From: Candidatus Gastranaerophilales bacterium | GTDB lineage: Bacteria > Cyanobacteriota > Vampirovibrionia > Gastranaerophilales > Gastranaerophilaceae | Direction of reading: 5' to 3' | Length of the DNA: 46,351 nt | Assembly: GCA_944325175.1 (NCBI GenBank) | Contig: CALUYZ010000013.1 | Span: forward strand, 1-46,351 | In this document: in pieces, positions 1-8,702 of the stretch | Position numbering within the stretch: position 1 is the first letter of the stretch | Layout of the letters: every line of letters begins with the position of its first letter | Notes under the pieces: generated by a model | Told to the model about the DNA's origin: nothing | Seen by the model: the letters and a program-made list of their open reading frames with translations, nothing else | Database searches by the model: none | Position numbers and translations under genes: made by a program

Positions 1-420
1 AGGATCACTCGCGGGATCACTAGCCGGGTCGCTTGCAGGATCACTTGCAGGATCACTCGCGGGATCACTAGCTGGGTCGCTCGCTGGATCGCTTGCAGGG
101 TCACTCGCTGGATCGCTTGCTGGATCACTAGCTGGGTCGCTTGCAGGATCACTCGCTGGGTCGCTTGCAGGATCACTTACGGGGTCGCTTGCAGGATCAC
201 TCGCTGGGTCGCTTGCAGGATCACTTACGGGGTCGCTTGCTGGATCACTAGCTGGGTCGCTTGCAGGATCACTCGCTGGGTCGCTTGCTGGATCACTAGC
301 TGGGTCGCTCGCCGGATCGCTTGCAGGATCACTTACGGGGTCGCTTGCTGGATCACTAGCTGGGTCGCTCGCCGGATCGCTTGCAGGATCACTTACGGGG
401 TCGCTTGCGGGATCACTAGC
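1..420 (-). repeat. 12-bp tandem repeat array, 35 units, encoding (Ala-Ser-Asp-Pro)n
   Basis: Thirty-five consecutive 12-bp units run in the reading frame of the gene. Units alternate between AGTGATCC and AGCGACCC versions, which are synonymous at Ser and Asp; Val or Gly replaces Ala in a few. A higher-order 60-bp block is present twice, at 301-360 and 361-420, differing at one base. From 421 to about 700 the units degrade into Thr/Ser-Asp-Pro variants mixed with Ile-Arg-Pro and Val-Thr-Pro. The array is clearly more GC-rich than the rest of the window. It continues past the left edge. Confidence 0.95.
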
Positions 421-2451
421 GGGATCTGCCGATTGATCGGTATCAGGTGTTACATCACTACTTGAATCAGTATCAGGTCTTATATCGCTTGCTGGATCGC
501 TAGCTGGATCTGTATCAGGTCTAGTATCGCTTGATGGATCGCTGGCAGGATCTGTAGTCTGAACTATATCACTACTTGGTTCGCTTCCAGGATCAGTTGA
601 CGGATCACTTGCAGGATCTGTTGATGGAATAATATCGCTACCGGGATCAGTTGACGGAATAATATCGCTACCCGGATCGCTGCTTTGGTCAGTATCAGGT
701 GTTTTATCGCTATCAGATGGTATATCGGGTACGTTGATTATGTTGCCTTCGCCGTCATTAACATAGAAGTATTGTTCGAGGCTCATGGTAAGGTCGCCGT
801 CTGTTTTCAGCGAACCGTCTTCGTCATAGAATGAACCGCTGACAAATCTTTCTAAATTAAATGTGAGGTATTGTTTAGCGGAGTCATAGTCGCCTTCTTT
901 GACAAGATCATCAACTACTTCTTCATAACCTTCTTTTACATCAAAAACACCAAATTCATATTCTTTTGGTTCGCCGTCAACATCGATTGTTTGGGTTGCT
1001 GCAAAGAAATCCATATGGTCGTATGCAAATTGTTCATAAAGAGAATATGTTTTTGCGTTCAAATCGGCAACATTTAGATTGTATTTGAATACATAATCAC
1101 CGTTTTCATCTTTTTCTTTTGTTGCATAGGGTTCGAGTGTATCAGGGTCTGAATACATTGTAGCTATGTCGACAAAGTCGTAAATGCCGGGGGTGTCTTC
1201 TTCACTCATTACTTTTTTGGAAGCATCAAGTGTAAAGGAAGATTCAGTTGGTGTCATTTCATGAACAATATGATATGCATCAAAAATTGAAACATCTTCA
1301 AGGCCTTTGCCGCTTGCAGTTACGTTCACACCAAAAGTTTGAGGCAATTTTAATTCAAGAGTTTCACCGTCTGGAAGTTCGCCCAAAGTTTTTAAGAGCA
1401 TTAAATCTGTACGGTCGCCGTCATTATTAATTTTTCCGTCAAATGCTTCATTGTATTGGTTATCTTTAATTGTTAACCAAGTTGCAATAGATGAAGCGGT
1501 GACATTGGCTTCTTTTCCTGTAACGTCAGTGTAATTAGAAGCAAATGCAGCATATAGGTCTTCGACTGATTTAATCGAGTTATCTAAAGCAATAGTGTCA
1601 TTTTTTGTGCTGTACAAAGTAGTTGTTGATTCACTTCTGTTGTATAGAGGAGAAATTGTAGAAATGCCATGAATTTCAACTATATCAGGAGTTTTAAATT
1701 CATTAATACCCATTTCATACAAATCATCTGTTAAAACTTTATCAATATCGGCTTCCATCCAGTTTTCAACACCATAGTGTTCTGCAATTTGTTTTTGCAT
1801 ATCTTCGTTATTTTCAATAACTTCTCTGGCAATTTGATCTAATACGGCGCCTGTGATTTCTCCGGGGTCGCCACCGTTATTAATAAATGGTTTAGTGTAT
1901 TGCTTATTAATAGCTTCTAATAAATTTGTACATTCATCAGCTTCATTTGATGAAGTTCTTACAACATGGGTAGTGCTGTTAACTTGTTCTTCGCCGGGGA
2001 ATTTATCATCCATCATTGCCAAAATGTTTGGGAATTTTTTAACCTCAACATTTTCGCCTTCGTTTTTAACGGATGAAATTATACTTACAACCGGAACATT
2101 GCTTTCAAAATTCAATAAAACAACTTTATCATTGTCTAAAAGAGCATTTTTGTTATTAACGCCATCGACGCTTTCAGTAATTGCAACATTGGATGAGCTT
2201 GCAACATTTGCATCTTTATTATTTATAGCGGGTGAACAGCCTGACAACCCTAATGTTGCCGCTAATGCAATAAGTAAACCTCTTATGCCTTTATCTTTTA
2301 CACCCTCTTTTTTATGACCTGCAAACGATACAACATCATTTTGCTGTTTGCCTGTTAAATAACTGGGATGATAATTATGTTTTTGTGTTAATCCTTCCCT
2401 GTCGTTAATTGGGTTTTGGTTGTTGTTTCCAAACGACGAAATTGATTTCAT
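1..2451 (-). CDS. Lipoprotein-like protein with a long Ser-Asp-Pro-Ala repeat tail (3' end beyond window)
   Basis: The frame stays open for 817 codons from ATG at 2451 to base 1, so the C-terminus lies outside the window. An AGGAG ribosome site sits 7 nt before the ATG. Residues 1-56 are polar and hold the motif V-V-S-F-A-G (40-45). A short hydrophobic stretch (58-70) ends in a lipobox-like L-S-G-C at 69-72, so Cys72 could be lipidated; such a long n-region is unusual for a lipoprotein. Residues about 80-575 form an acidic domain that I do not recognise. From about residue 580 the chain becomes repeats of Ser/Thr-Asp-Pro-x, nearly perfect Ala-Ser-Asp-Pro from residue 678 on. Such Ser-Asp-rich tails usually act as stalks on cell-surface proteins (the Sdr family of staphylococci is the known analogue). 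Surface location is inference. No neighbour clarifies its role. Confidence 0.8.
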   Translation of the reverse strand, partial: MKSISSFGNNNQNPINDREGLTQKHNYHPSYLTGKQQNDVVSFAGHKKEGVKDKGIRGLLIALAATLGLSGCSPAINNKDANVASSSNVAITESVDGVNNKNALLDNDKVVLLNFESNVPVVSIISSVKNEGENVEVKKFPNILAMMDDKFPGEEQVNSTTHVVRTSSNEADECTNLLEAINKQYTKPFINNGGDPGEITGAVLDQIAREVIENNEDMQKQIAEHYGVENWMEADIDKVLTDDLYEMGINEFKTPDIVEIHGISTISPLYNRSESTTTLYSTKNDTIALDNSIKSVEDLYAAFASNYTDVTGKEANVTASSIATWLTIKDNQYNEAFDGKINNDGDRTDLMLLKTLGELPDGETLELKLPQTFGVNVTASGKGLEDVSIFDAYHIVHEMTPTESSFTLDASKKVMSEEDTPGIYDFVDIATMYSDPDTLEPYATKEKDENGDYVFKYNLNVADLNAKTYSLYEQFAYDHMDFFAATQTIDVDGEPKEYEFGVFDVKEGYEEVVDDLVKEGDYDSAKQYLTFNLERFVSGSFYDEDGSLKTDGDLTMSLEQYFYVNDGEGNIINVPDIPSDSDKTPDTDQSSDPGSDIIPSTDPGSDIIPSTDPASDPSTDPGSEPSSDIVQTTDPASDPSSDTRPDTDPASDPASDIRPDTDSSSDVTPDTDQSADPASDPASDPVSDPASDPASDPASDPASDPVSDPASDPASDPASDPASDPASDPASDPASDPASDPVSDPASDPASDPASDPVSDPASDPASDPASDPASDPASDPASDPASDPASDPASDPASDPASDPASDPASDPASDP

Positions 2452-2644
2452 AGTTTTCTCCTAATGTACGCACTAACCTTACACATGCTAATACGGTTAT
2501 ATAAATAAGAAACTTTAACAAGAAAAAAATTAACAGTTAAATATACATACTGGTAAATATTTTTACAAATCTTAATATATGCCTAAAAGCATTGTTGTAA
2601 CGGATAGTTTTATGTGTGTGACTTTTAAAAATTATACTAAAAAT

Positions 2645-3904
2645 TTATTTAATATAATTTAATATTTTATAAATGTGACGAGAAACTGCTTCTCCCATGC
2701 TCATGCAATTTTTTTGAGTTCTAAGTGCAGCTTGTGTTACATTCGTTGCACCGAGGTTACGACCTGCGGCGTATAAATTATTATAATCCCTAGATAATAA
2801 AGAATCAATTATAAGATAATATTTTCCTGTTTTCTCTAAAATCGAGGCGTCTTTTTGATTTGAGTGCATATCGATTGGATAATCTCCGCAAAGTACAGGA
2901 TTTTGCGGCATGCCTGATTTCATCAAATCAAAAGTATATTGTTTTTTTGCAATGATTTTATTTGTTTCTCTTTTGCCTGTAATGCTTGCTATATTTGAGA
3001 TATAAGCATTTTCAAAACCCTTAAAATATTTTTTAACAAAATTTGAAAGCCTAAAAATAGATTTTCTGGCTTCAATTATTGCATTTGAATAATCAAGCGG
3101 GTCAAAAGGGTTGAAATCTCTAAGTCTTGGGCAATTAAAGGCAACAGAACCATTTGCCCCGGCTACTGTAAATATTTGAAAATAAGCAGAATCAAACTGT
3201 TTCAGGTCGCCATTTTGAATTGCTTTATCAAATAAGGGTTTTAAGCCCCAATCTTTATTATCCCAAGTATAGGCAGATGTTAAATGTATTTGCCCATCTA
3301 CTATGCAAGAATTTGTAACATCTCTATTTTTGTCAATTTCAAGCAAGAAATCCCGAAGCATTTCTAAATTTACATTTGCCATGACAAAACGAAGAGAATA
3401 TGGCTGTTTTACTTCATTTTGCTGATAAAATTTTTGACCTAATAATTTAAAAATTTTTGAATCACCTGTTGAATCTATAAAATACTTCGAATAGATTGAT
3501 AATGATAACATATTTGACTCATAATTAATACATTCAACCTGATTGTTACTTGCAAAAACCTGAGTAGGGTTCATTTCAAAAAATATATCAACACCGGCAT
3601 CATATAACATTGAATCCAGTGCAATTTTTAACAATTCAGGATTAAACCAACCCTCGTTGGCGTCAAAATATTCAACCTGACCGCCAATAGATTTTAAATT
3701 CTTTACCAACTCGGAATAAAAAATAACATTTATATTCTCATCATTAGTTTTCATGACAGGAACAACAAGACCGCCTGACATCAAGCCGCCCAAAAAATTA
3801 TTTTTTTCAATTAATACGGTTTTTAATCCTAATTTTGCACCGGTATATGCTGCAGCACAGCCTGCTATGCCACCACCTGTTATACAAATGTCATATTTTT
3901 CCAT
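2645..3904 (-). CDS. FAD-dependent oxidoreductase (FAD_oxidored family)
   Basis: The 419-residue protein starts with a Rossmann dinucleotide-binding motif G-G-G-I-A-G at residues 10-15, followed by an acidic strand end (L-I-E-K) that would bind the FAD ribose. The C-terminal block with A-A-G-R-N-L-G-A-T and Q-A-A-L-R-T-Q is typical of the PF12831 group, seen in flavoproteins annotated as FAD-dependent oxidoreductases or xanthan-lyase-associated proteins. No signal peptide is seen, so it should be cytoplasmic. The substrate cannot be told. No Shine-Dalgarno is present; a TATATT box lies 6 nt before the ATG, so the mRNA may be leaderless. It stands alone between two non-coding gaps. Confidence 0.85.
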   Translation of the reverse strand: MEKYDICITGGGIAGCAAAYTGAKLGLKTVLIEKNNFLGGLMSGGLVVPVMKTNDENINVIFYSELVKNLKSIGGQVEYFDANEGWFNPELLKIALDSMLYDAGVDIFFEMNPTQVFASNNQVECINYESNMLSLSIYSKYFIDSTGDSKIFKLLGQKFYQQNEVKQPYSLRFVMANVNLEMLRDFLLEIDKNRDVTNSCIVDGQIHLTSAYTWDNKDWGLKPLFDKAIQNGDLKQFDSAYFQIFTVAGANGSVAFNCPRLRDFNPFDPLDYSNAIIEARKSIFRLSNFVKKYFKGFENAYISNIASITGKRETNKIIAKKQYTFDLMKSGMPQNPVLCGDYPIDMHSNQKDASILEKTGKYYLIIDSLLSRDYNNLYAAGRNLGATNVTQAALRTQKNCMSMGEAVSRHIYKILNYIK

Positions 3905-4391
3905 AGAAATAATATAAAAGAAAACAAAAAATCGGGCATCAATTTAATATAATTTAGCAAATATGCATACTTGGCTTAATTTTGATATTATGAAATGCAA
4001 TATTATATTTTGTAATTCAGAGAACAAATTTCTTTAGGTTTTATTTAAAAATAATAAATATTATAATGTGCGGTTTTAGGGCTTATTTTAAATCGCTTAG
4101 CATGGTAGCTATAATGTATATTATGTAAATAGAGCTTTTTAATACAAAGAGGGTAAATTACTATATAAGAATGTATAAAAAAGCTGTTTATTCCCCTAAC
4201 AATGCTTTGACATAATAAGTTGAAAGTATGGAAAATTATATGCTGAAATTTGTTTTCTGTTCAAATAATTGGTCAGTATTTCCTGAAGCTTTTTATATTA
4301 AATCAATAAATTGTTTACAATTTTTAAAATTGGTTAAAGATTATATTTAATTTTGCCGATTAAGTTTTTGTAACTAACAGGGAAGGTCATT
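3905..4391. other. Non-coding gap of 487 bp
   Basis: This very AT-rich stretch contains only tiny open frames without ribosome sites. It must carry the promoters of the flanking divergent genes (FAD oxidoreductase leftwards, small acidic protein rightwards). A TTGACA hexamer at about 4208 lacks a convincing -10 partner. I see no RNA gene, repeat or hairpin of note. Confidence 0.6.
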
Positions 4392-4691
4392 ATGAAAATT
4401 GGCGGAATAGGAAATGACGATAATTCTTTTATCAAAAAAATGCTTGAAGAAGGCAGAATAGGTAGCGATAATACAAACGCAAATGAAAAAATCGGTGGTG
4501 GCGCAAACCAAACAGGCGAAGCTCCAAAAACCGAAGAAGCAGATAAGATAAATAAAACAGGAATTGAGGACGGAGCTGCCTCTTATAATGGTAATCAAAA
4601 TTCAAACTCCTTAATTGATCGCAGTCAATTTACATCAGATGATGAACTTCAAGAGTTGGATTTGCAAGATTTTGAAGATGACTTTAGGTAA
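4392..4691 (+). CDS. Small acidic hypothetical protein
   Basis: This 99-residue ORF has a purine-rich AGGGAAGG site about 5 nt before its ATG and a clear terminator downstream, so it is probably real. The chain is low in complexity and hydrophilic: a basic/Gly start (M-K-I-G-G-I-G), a middle rich in Asn, Gly, Glu and Lys, and a strongly acidic tail with D-E-L-Q-E-L-D-L-Q-D-F-E-D-D-F. It has no hydrophobic segment and is likely disordered. The start resembles other hypothetical proteins of this window (M-K-I-x-x-I-G). I do not recognise a family. It precedes the response regulator gene, but a terminator separates them. Confidence 0.55.
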   Translation: MKIGGIGNDDNSFIKKMLEEGRIGSDNTNANEKIGGGANQTGEAPKTEEADKINKTGIEDGAASYNGNQNSNSLIDRSQFTSDDELQELDLQDFEDDFR

Positions 4692-4727
4692 ATCGGTTTT
4701 AAAGTTATCACTGTATTGCTAAAAGAT

Positions 4728-4764
4728 ATATCTGCATGAGAATTTCTTGTGCAGATATGTTTTT
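4728..4764 (+). terminator. Rho-independent terminator after the small acidic protein
   Basis: A 9-bp stem (4728-4736 with 4750-4758) with a 13-nt loop is followed directly by G and a run of five T. Confidence 0.75.
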
Positions 4765-4766
4765 AT

Positions 4767-4863
4767 ATTATCGTTATGTTTCTAGTCGATTTATATGAGT
4801 AATTATTATCGTTATGTTTCGAATAGTAAATACAAACAATTTTATCAATATGTTTCTAATAGT
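4767..4863. repeat. Three imperfect direct repeats upstream of the response regulator
   Basis: Copies at 4767-4786, 4805-4827 and 4841-4863 share the core TTATC-(GT/AA)-TATGTTTC-(T/G)A. The TTATC starts lie 38 and 36 bp apart, about 3.5 helical turns. They sit 150-250 bp before the response regulator ATG and could be binding sites for it or for another regulator; no other role is visible. Confidence 0.5.
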
Positions 4864-5010
4864 TTCAATTTAAAACTCATACGGAAATTATTATTTAATT
4901 TTTAAATAATTTTAATTTTTTAAGAAAAAAAATATCGCTCACCCTGCATTTAATTGAAACAATGTTTTTTTTAAAAGTTAAATTTATTGTTTACTTATGG
5001 AGGATAAACC

Positions 5011-5682
5011 ATGGATGTTAACAATAAAATTAAAATTATGATTGCAGACGACCACAAATTAATAAGGGTGGGGCTTAAAAACAGCTTGGAAAAAAACCCT
5101 GATATGCTTGTATTGTCTGAAGCTGAAAACGGCAAAGATGCGCTTTCAAAATTCAAGAGCCATAATATAGATGTTGCAATAGTGGACCTTGTCCTTGGAG
5201 ATATTTCAGGAGTGGAAATAATTCGTCAAATAATTGAAATGAAGCCTGAAACCGGTGTTATTGCACTAAGTTCTCAAATCAGAGATCAAGATGTTTTAAA
5301 TTGTGTTCAAAATGGCGCTTTGGCTTATGTTTTGAAAGATGTATCAAGCGATATTTTGAATATGATTGTAAGAAGTGTGTATAATGGCGCAATGTGGCTT
5401 GATAGGCGTGCTGTTACTGCACTAAAATATGCTAAAACCGGCATAATACCGCATAAAATATCAAGCCGTGCAAGTTTTAGAGCAAGACATAATAACCTTA
5501 CAGAAAGAGAATATGAGGTTTTAAAGCTTGTTGTAGACGGTAAATCAAATCAAGAAATAGCAAACGAGCTTAATATTTCGGAGCATACTTCAAAAGCCCA
5601 TGTGTGCAGTATTATACAAAAACTTGTTGTAGATGACAGAACTCAAGCAGCTGTGAAAGCCGTAAAAGAAGGTTTGGTATAA
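5011..5682 (+). CDS. NarL/FixJ-type response regulator (receiver + LuxR helix-turn-helix)
   Basis: This 223-residue transcription regulator has an N-terminal receiver domain (about 6-125) with the acidic pair D13-D14, the phosphoacceptor D59 in I-V-D-L-V-L and the conserved K109 in Y-V-L-K-D. A linker leads to a LuxR-type DNA-binding domain (about 158-223) with the signature L-T-E-R-E-Y-E-V-L and the recognition helix region N-E-L-N-I-S-E-H-T-S-K-A-H. The ATG has a GGAGG site 7 nt upstream. No sensor kinase gene lies next to it, so its partner is encoded elsewhere. The direct repeats upstream may be autoregulatory sites. It ends in a terminator shared with the converging gene. Confidence 0.93.
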   Translation: MDVNNKIKIMIADDHKLIRVGLKNSLEKNPDMLVLSEAENGKDALSKFKSHNIDVAIVDLVLGDISGVEIIRQIIEMKPETGVIALSSQIRDQDVLNCVQNGALAYVLKDVSSDILNMIVRSVYNGAMWLDRRAVTALKYAKTGIIPHKISSRASFRARHNNLTEREYEVLKLVVDGKSNQEIANELNISEHTSKAHVCSIIQKLVVDDRTQAAVKAVKEGLV

Positions 5683-5683
5683 T

Positions 5684-5715
5684 TTTACACCCACAAAACA
5701 GTTTGTGGGTGTAAA
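5684..5715. terminator. Bidirectional terminator
   Basis: A perfect 14-bp stem (5684-5697 with 5702-5715) with a 4-nt loop lies between the converging response regulator and glycosyltransferase genes. A-rich and T-rich flanks make it work in both directions. Confidence 0.9.
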
Positions 5716-5720
5716 TTTAA

Positions 5721-8543
5721 CTATTTAGTACTAAGTTTGCTTTGAAATTCAGAAAGTGAAGGTGCAGAAGCTGTTTTTACCAGTTGTGGCGTAGGACTTT
5801 GCGCCATTCTTTGATCATATTTTATTTTCTTAACAGTTTCTTGTGCGCCGTTTTTGTCGTTAGGACGTTCGAAAAATACAGGGCTATCTGCATTTTGTTC
5901 TTGTTTTTTATTTATTTGTCTTTTTGTTATAAAATATGTCCCAAAACCAACAACAAGAGCGGTTATTCCACCTGTTATCGCCATATTTCTTCTGCCGTTT
6001 TTAATAGTATTTTTTAATTTTGCTTCAAGCACTTTAACTTGATTTTTAAGCTCATTATCTTCTGCGGCCTTGCCTGTTTTTTTAGCGATAAGCGCCGTAA
6101 CGCCTGTAAGTGCGCCTGCTGCATAAGCTGTAATTCTTGAAATTAAATCTTTGTTTTGTTCTTTTGCTTGAATGGAATCAAAAGCTGCATCATCAATTCC
6201 TGTTAAATCATCTTTGTTTGCGCCTTTGTAATCAGAATCAAGATGTCTTTCTTTATATAATTCAAAGGTAGATTTTCCTGAAGGATGAAGATTGTTATTC
6301 CCACGCCAGCTTGTATCAAGTTTTTTTGTATTTTCAAATATGAGTTGTTTGGTTTCATTATCAGCAGTTGTAGCTGCTTTCATGGCATCATGCAATTCTG
6401 CAGTCAATATGCCATCTTTAAGTTCTCTTGCAAAACCTGAAAATTTAAAATTATAGTCTTTTGAAAGTTCATCCCAATCTCGCCAATTTTGTGGCGGAGC
6501 ATGATGAGATTTTTTGTATTCTGCAAGTTTATTTTCAAGAAATATATTGTATTCTAAGCCGAACTTTGCAAAAACAGAATCATCAAAATACGTAGTACCG
6601 TCTTCATCTGTCGTTATAAATGCCGGAAATTCTTGCTGTAGCTGTTCTTTAGCAGAGGTTGAGCCTTTGCCGTAGGCATCTATAATTAAGTTAGCAGTAT
6701 CTTTCATTAAATGATATTCATGCTGTGTTTTATAAGATGTTGCTTTGTCCCTTTCTGACGGAATTCTGGGGTCAAAATTCTTTTGTTTAAAGCCTTGAGT
6801 ATTTGCAACTATCGGTGTGCAGAAATATTTCATTGCTTCAATATCTGTTAAACCGCATGGCTCAAACCTTGAAGCAAAAATTGCAGCATCTGCAGCGCTT
6901 GCCATTGCATAAGCAGGCGCCCAACCGTCAATATGCACAATTCTTCCTTTTAATTCAGGGTCATTTAGAGCATCTTCGAATTCTTTTTTAAGCACCTCTG
7001 ATTCAGGATTTGAATCAAGTCCGGTACCTAAAATTAAAATTGCGTTTTTACCTTCTTCGGTTTTTGCAAATTTCCTAAATGCTTGCACGGTAACATCATG
7101 ACCTTTTTGTGTGTCGCATCTGCCCCAGCTTACAAATAAAGGAACCTCGTCGCCCTTGCCGTCTTTAATTTTTTGAATTAAATCAGGTCTTATAACAGGT
7201 TCATCAGATTTAACTTCAGGATTTATATTCGCACCTTTTGTTTTATTGCCTGTAATAATTGTTGTATCTTTGGCAGATAATCTTTCTAAAAGTTTAGCTT
7301 TATTGTTATTTTTAATTTCTCTTGCCTGTTCATAAGTAGGATTTTTCGGGTAAACTTCAAATGCAGGATAGATAGTGCCGTCTGAATCGATACATTCTTC
7401 ATTATACAAAGCATTTGGAAGCGGCTTGGTTGAATCAACAGATTTATCTTCAAACGGATTTAAAATCCCCTGAAATATACCTTTTTCATAAAGTTTTGAA
7501 TATGATTTTTGAATCGGACCGGCAGCTTGAGGATTTATTGCAACAGCTTCCGCATAATCTTCAGAAACCGTATCGCAAGCAGGGATTACACCTTTATCTG
7601 CGTATCTTGCAACAATCATAGTCGGGTTTGCCGTGCCGTTTTCATCAAGTGTTTCTTCTATAAATGGCGTGAAATAATCATCTCCTTTGTCATGAAACAG
7701 AGGATCATTTTGAACTTTTTTAATCATTTCAGGAGTTGCGCCAAGGTTTACAAACATATTTCTTTTTGAGGTTTCGCCCAGATAGCCACCTGACATATTA
7801 TGAAGCACATGGGTTGATTTCATGCCTTCATAGTTTTCATTGCCTGAGGCAACTTTTTGCGCTAAATATTCGTGTGCATACGCCATTTGAGCATCTGAGC
7901 ATATCATTGTTTCAGGGTTAAAATTAGCACCTTTATCTTTAATAATCTGAGGCAAAAGCTCAACTACGGCTTTTGAAAATTTTGCGTAAGTATCGCCTTC
8001 CCAGCCGTTTGTTTCGCTATAACCGCCTGATTTATAGTGTGGGGAATTATCATAAGGTTTTTTCATTGACGCTGTTTCATCAATATAGACAAAATAGGAA
8101 AGCTTGTCGCTATCATCTTTTGGTGCAAAAACCTGAATTGGTGTATGAGCATCTAAACCCCATTGCATATTCTTTTTGGCAACAAGTCTTAATTTTACAT
8201 CACCATTATTTGTATGCATTATGTAGTCGCCATCAGAATCCTTAGCAGGCGAAACTGTTTTTTTAACTTCATCAATATCGCCTTTATAATATGGTGTTAT
8301 TTCAATTTGATTTTCTTTATTTCCAAAACTTCTGTAATCTTTCATTACCGTGCCAACACCGCCACCTTTAGACCAAGGGTCGGATTCAGCGCCTATAAAA
8401 ATTACCTGCTCCTTGTTTCTTTGAACAGTTGAATTGCCAAAGCTAATACTTTTTGAAGCCGTCATCTGAGATGCAGCATTTACTGATGACTTTGGCATAG
8501 ATTTTGAACGAATTGGACTTTGTCCGATTGAATAAATTTTCAT
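5721..8543 (-). CDS. Glycogen/starch-synthase-like glycosyltransferase (GT5) with C-terminal membrane segments
   Basis: The 940-residue chain is about twice the length of ordinary GlgA. After a disordered head with the motif S-I-S-F-G-N (32-37), the GT5 fold starts at about 46 with the ADP-glucose-binding motif S-K-G-G-G-V-G (58-64). Later blocks include H-N-M-S-G-G, D-T-V-S-E-D-Y, the second-domain start L-F-V-S-W-G-R-C-D-T-Q-K-G and the catalytic F-E-P-C-G-L-T-D-I-E-A-M, which closely matches glycogen synthases. Beyond the enzyme core come two hydrophobic segments at about 801-820 and 853-875 separated by a charged, coiled-coil-like stretch, then a 65-residue polar tail. Glucan synthesis is expected from the family; anchoring to a membrane is inference. 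No other glycogen genes are nearby. Substrate and acceptor remain unproven. Confidence 0.85.
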   Translation of the reverse strand: MKIYSIGQSPIRSKSMPKSSVNAASQMTASKSISFGNSTVQRNKEQVIFIGAESDPWSKGGGVGTVMKDYRSFGNKENQIEITPYYKGDIDEVKKTVSPAKDSDGDYIMHTNNGDVKLRLVAKKNMQWGLDAHTPIQVFAPKDDSDKLSYFVYIDETASMKKPYDNSPHYKSGGYSETNGWEGDTYAKFSKAVVELLPQIIKDKGANFNPETMICSDAQMAYAHEYLAQKVASGNENYEGMKSTHVLHNMSGGYLGETSKRNMFVNLGATPEMIKKVQNDPLFHDKGDDYFTPFIEETLDENGTANPTMIVARYADKGVIPACDTVSEDYAEAVAINPQAAGPIQKSYSKLYEKGIFQGILNPFEDKSVDSTKPLPNALYNEECIDSDGTIYPAFEVYPKNPTYEQAREIKNNNKAKLLERLSAKDTTIITGNKTKGANINPEVKSDEPVIRPDLIQKIKDGKGDEVPLFVSWGRCDTQKGHDVTVQAFRKFAKTEEGKNAILILGTGLDSNPESEVLKKEFEDALNDPELKGRIVHIDGWAPAYAMASAADAAIFASRFEPCGLTDIEAMKYFCTPIVANTQGFKQKNFDPRIPSERDKATSYKTQHEYHLMKDTANLIIDAYGKGSTSAKEQLQQEFPAFITTDEDGTTYFDDSVFAKFGLEYNIFLENKLAEYKKSHHAPPQNWRDWDELSKDYNFKFSGFARELKDGILTAELHDAMKAATTADNETKQLIFENTKKLDTSWRGNNNLHPSGKSTFELYKERHLDSDYKGANKDDLTGIDDAAFDSIQAKEQNKDLISRITAYAAGALTGVTALIAKKTGKAAEDNELKNQVKVLEAKLKNTIKNGRRNMAITGGITALVVGFGTYFITKRQINKKQEQNADSPVFFERPNDKNGAQETVKKIKYDQRMAQSPTPQLVKTASAPSLSEFQSKLSTK

Positions 8544-8641
8544 AACTCACCTTAACAACACTTAACAGATTTAACATTAACATAAAACATGTAAAAAAAA
8601 CAAGTTGATATTTTTTTAGCAATTTTTATATTAAGTTTTGT

Positions 8642-8687
8642 AAAAAAATCGGCGAATAAGTGCTGATATTACACTTTTTCACCGATT
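8642..8687 (-). terminator. Terminator of the flavodiiron gene
   Basis: On the minus strand a 16-bp stem (8672-8687 with 8647-8662) with one mismatch and one G-T pair is followed by a T run (A at 8642-8648 on the plus strand). Confidence 0.85.
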
Positions 8688-8702
8688 ATTATTAAATATT
8701 TA

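Noticed and set aside
1..700. CRISPR array
   Set aside because: The repeats are 12 bp with no spacers and keep a protein reading frame encoding Ala-Ser-Asp-Pro.
3905..4391. Riboswitch or small RNA in the large gap
   Set aside because: I could not see a conserved riboswitch core or a stable hairpin with a terminator in this AT-rich stretch.
4374..4598. Antisense ORF of 74 codons opposite the small acidic protein
   Set aside because: It has no ribosome site. The plus-strand gene has one and is followed by a terminator.
4767..4863. Degenerate CRISPR remnant
   Set aside because: There are only three imperfect copies with intervals of about 14-18 bp, no cas genes nearby, and the position fits a promoter region.
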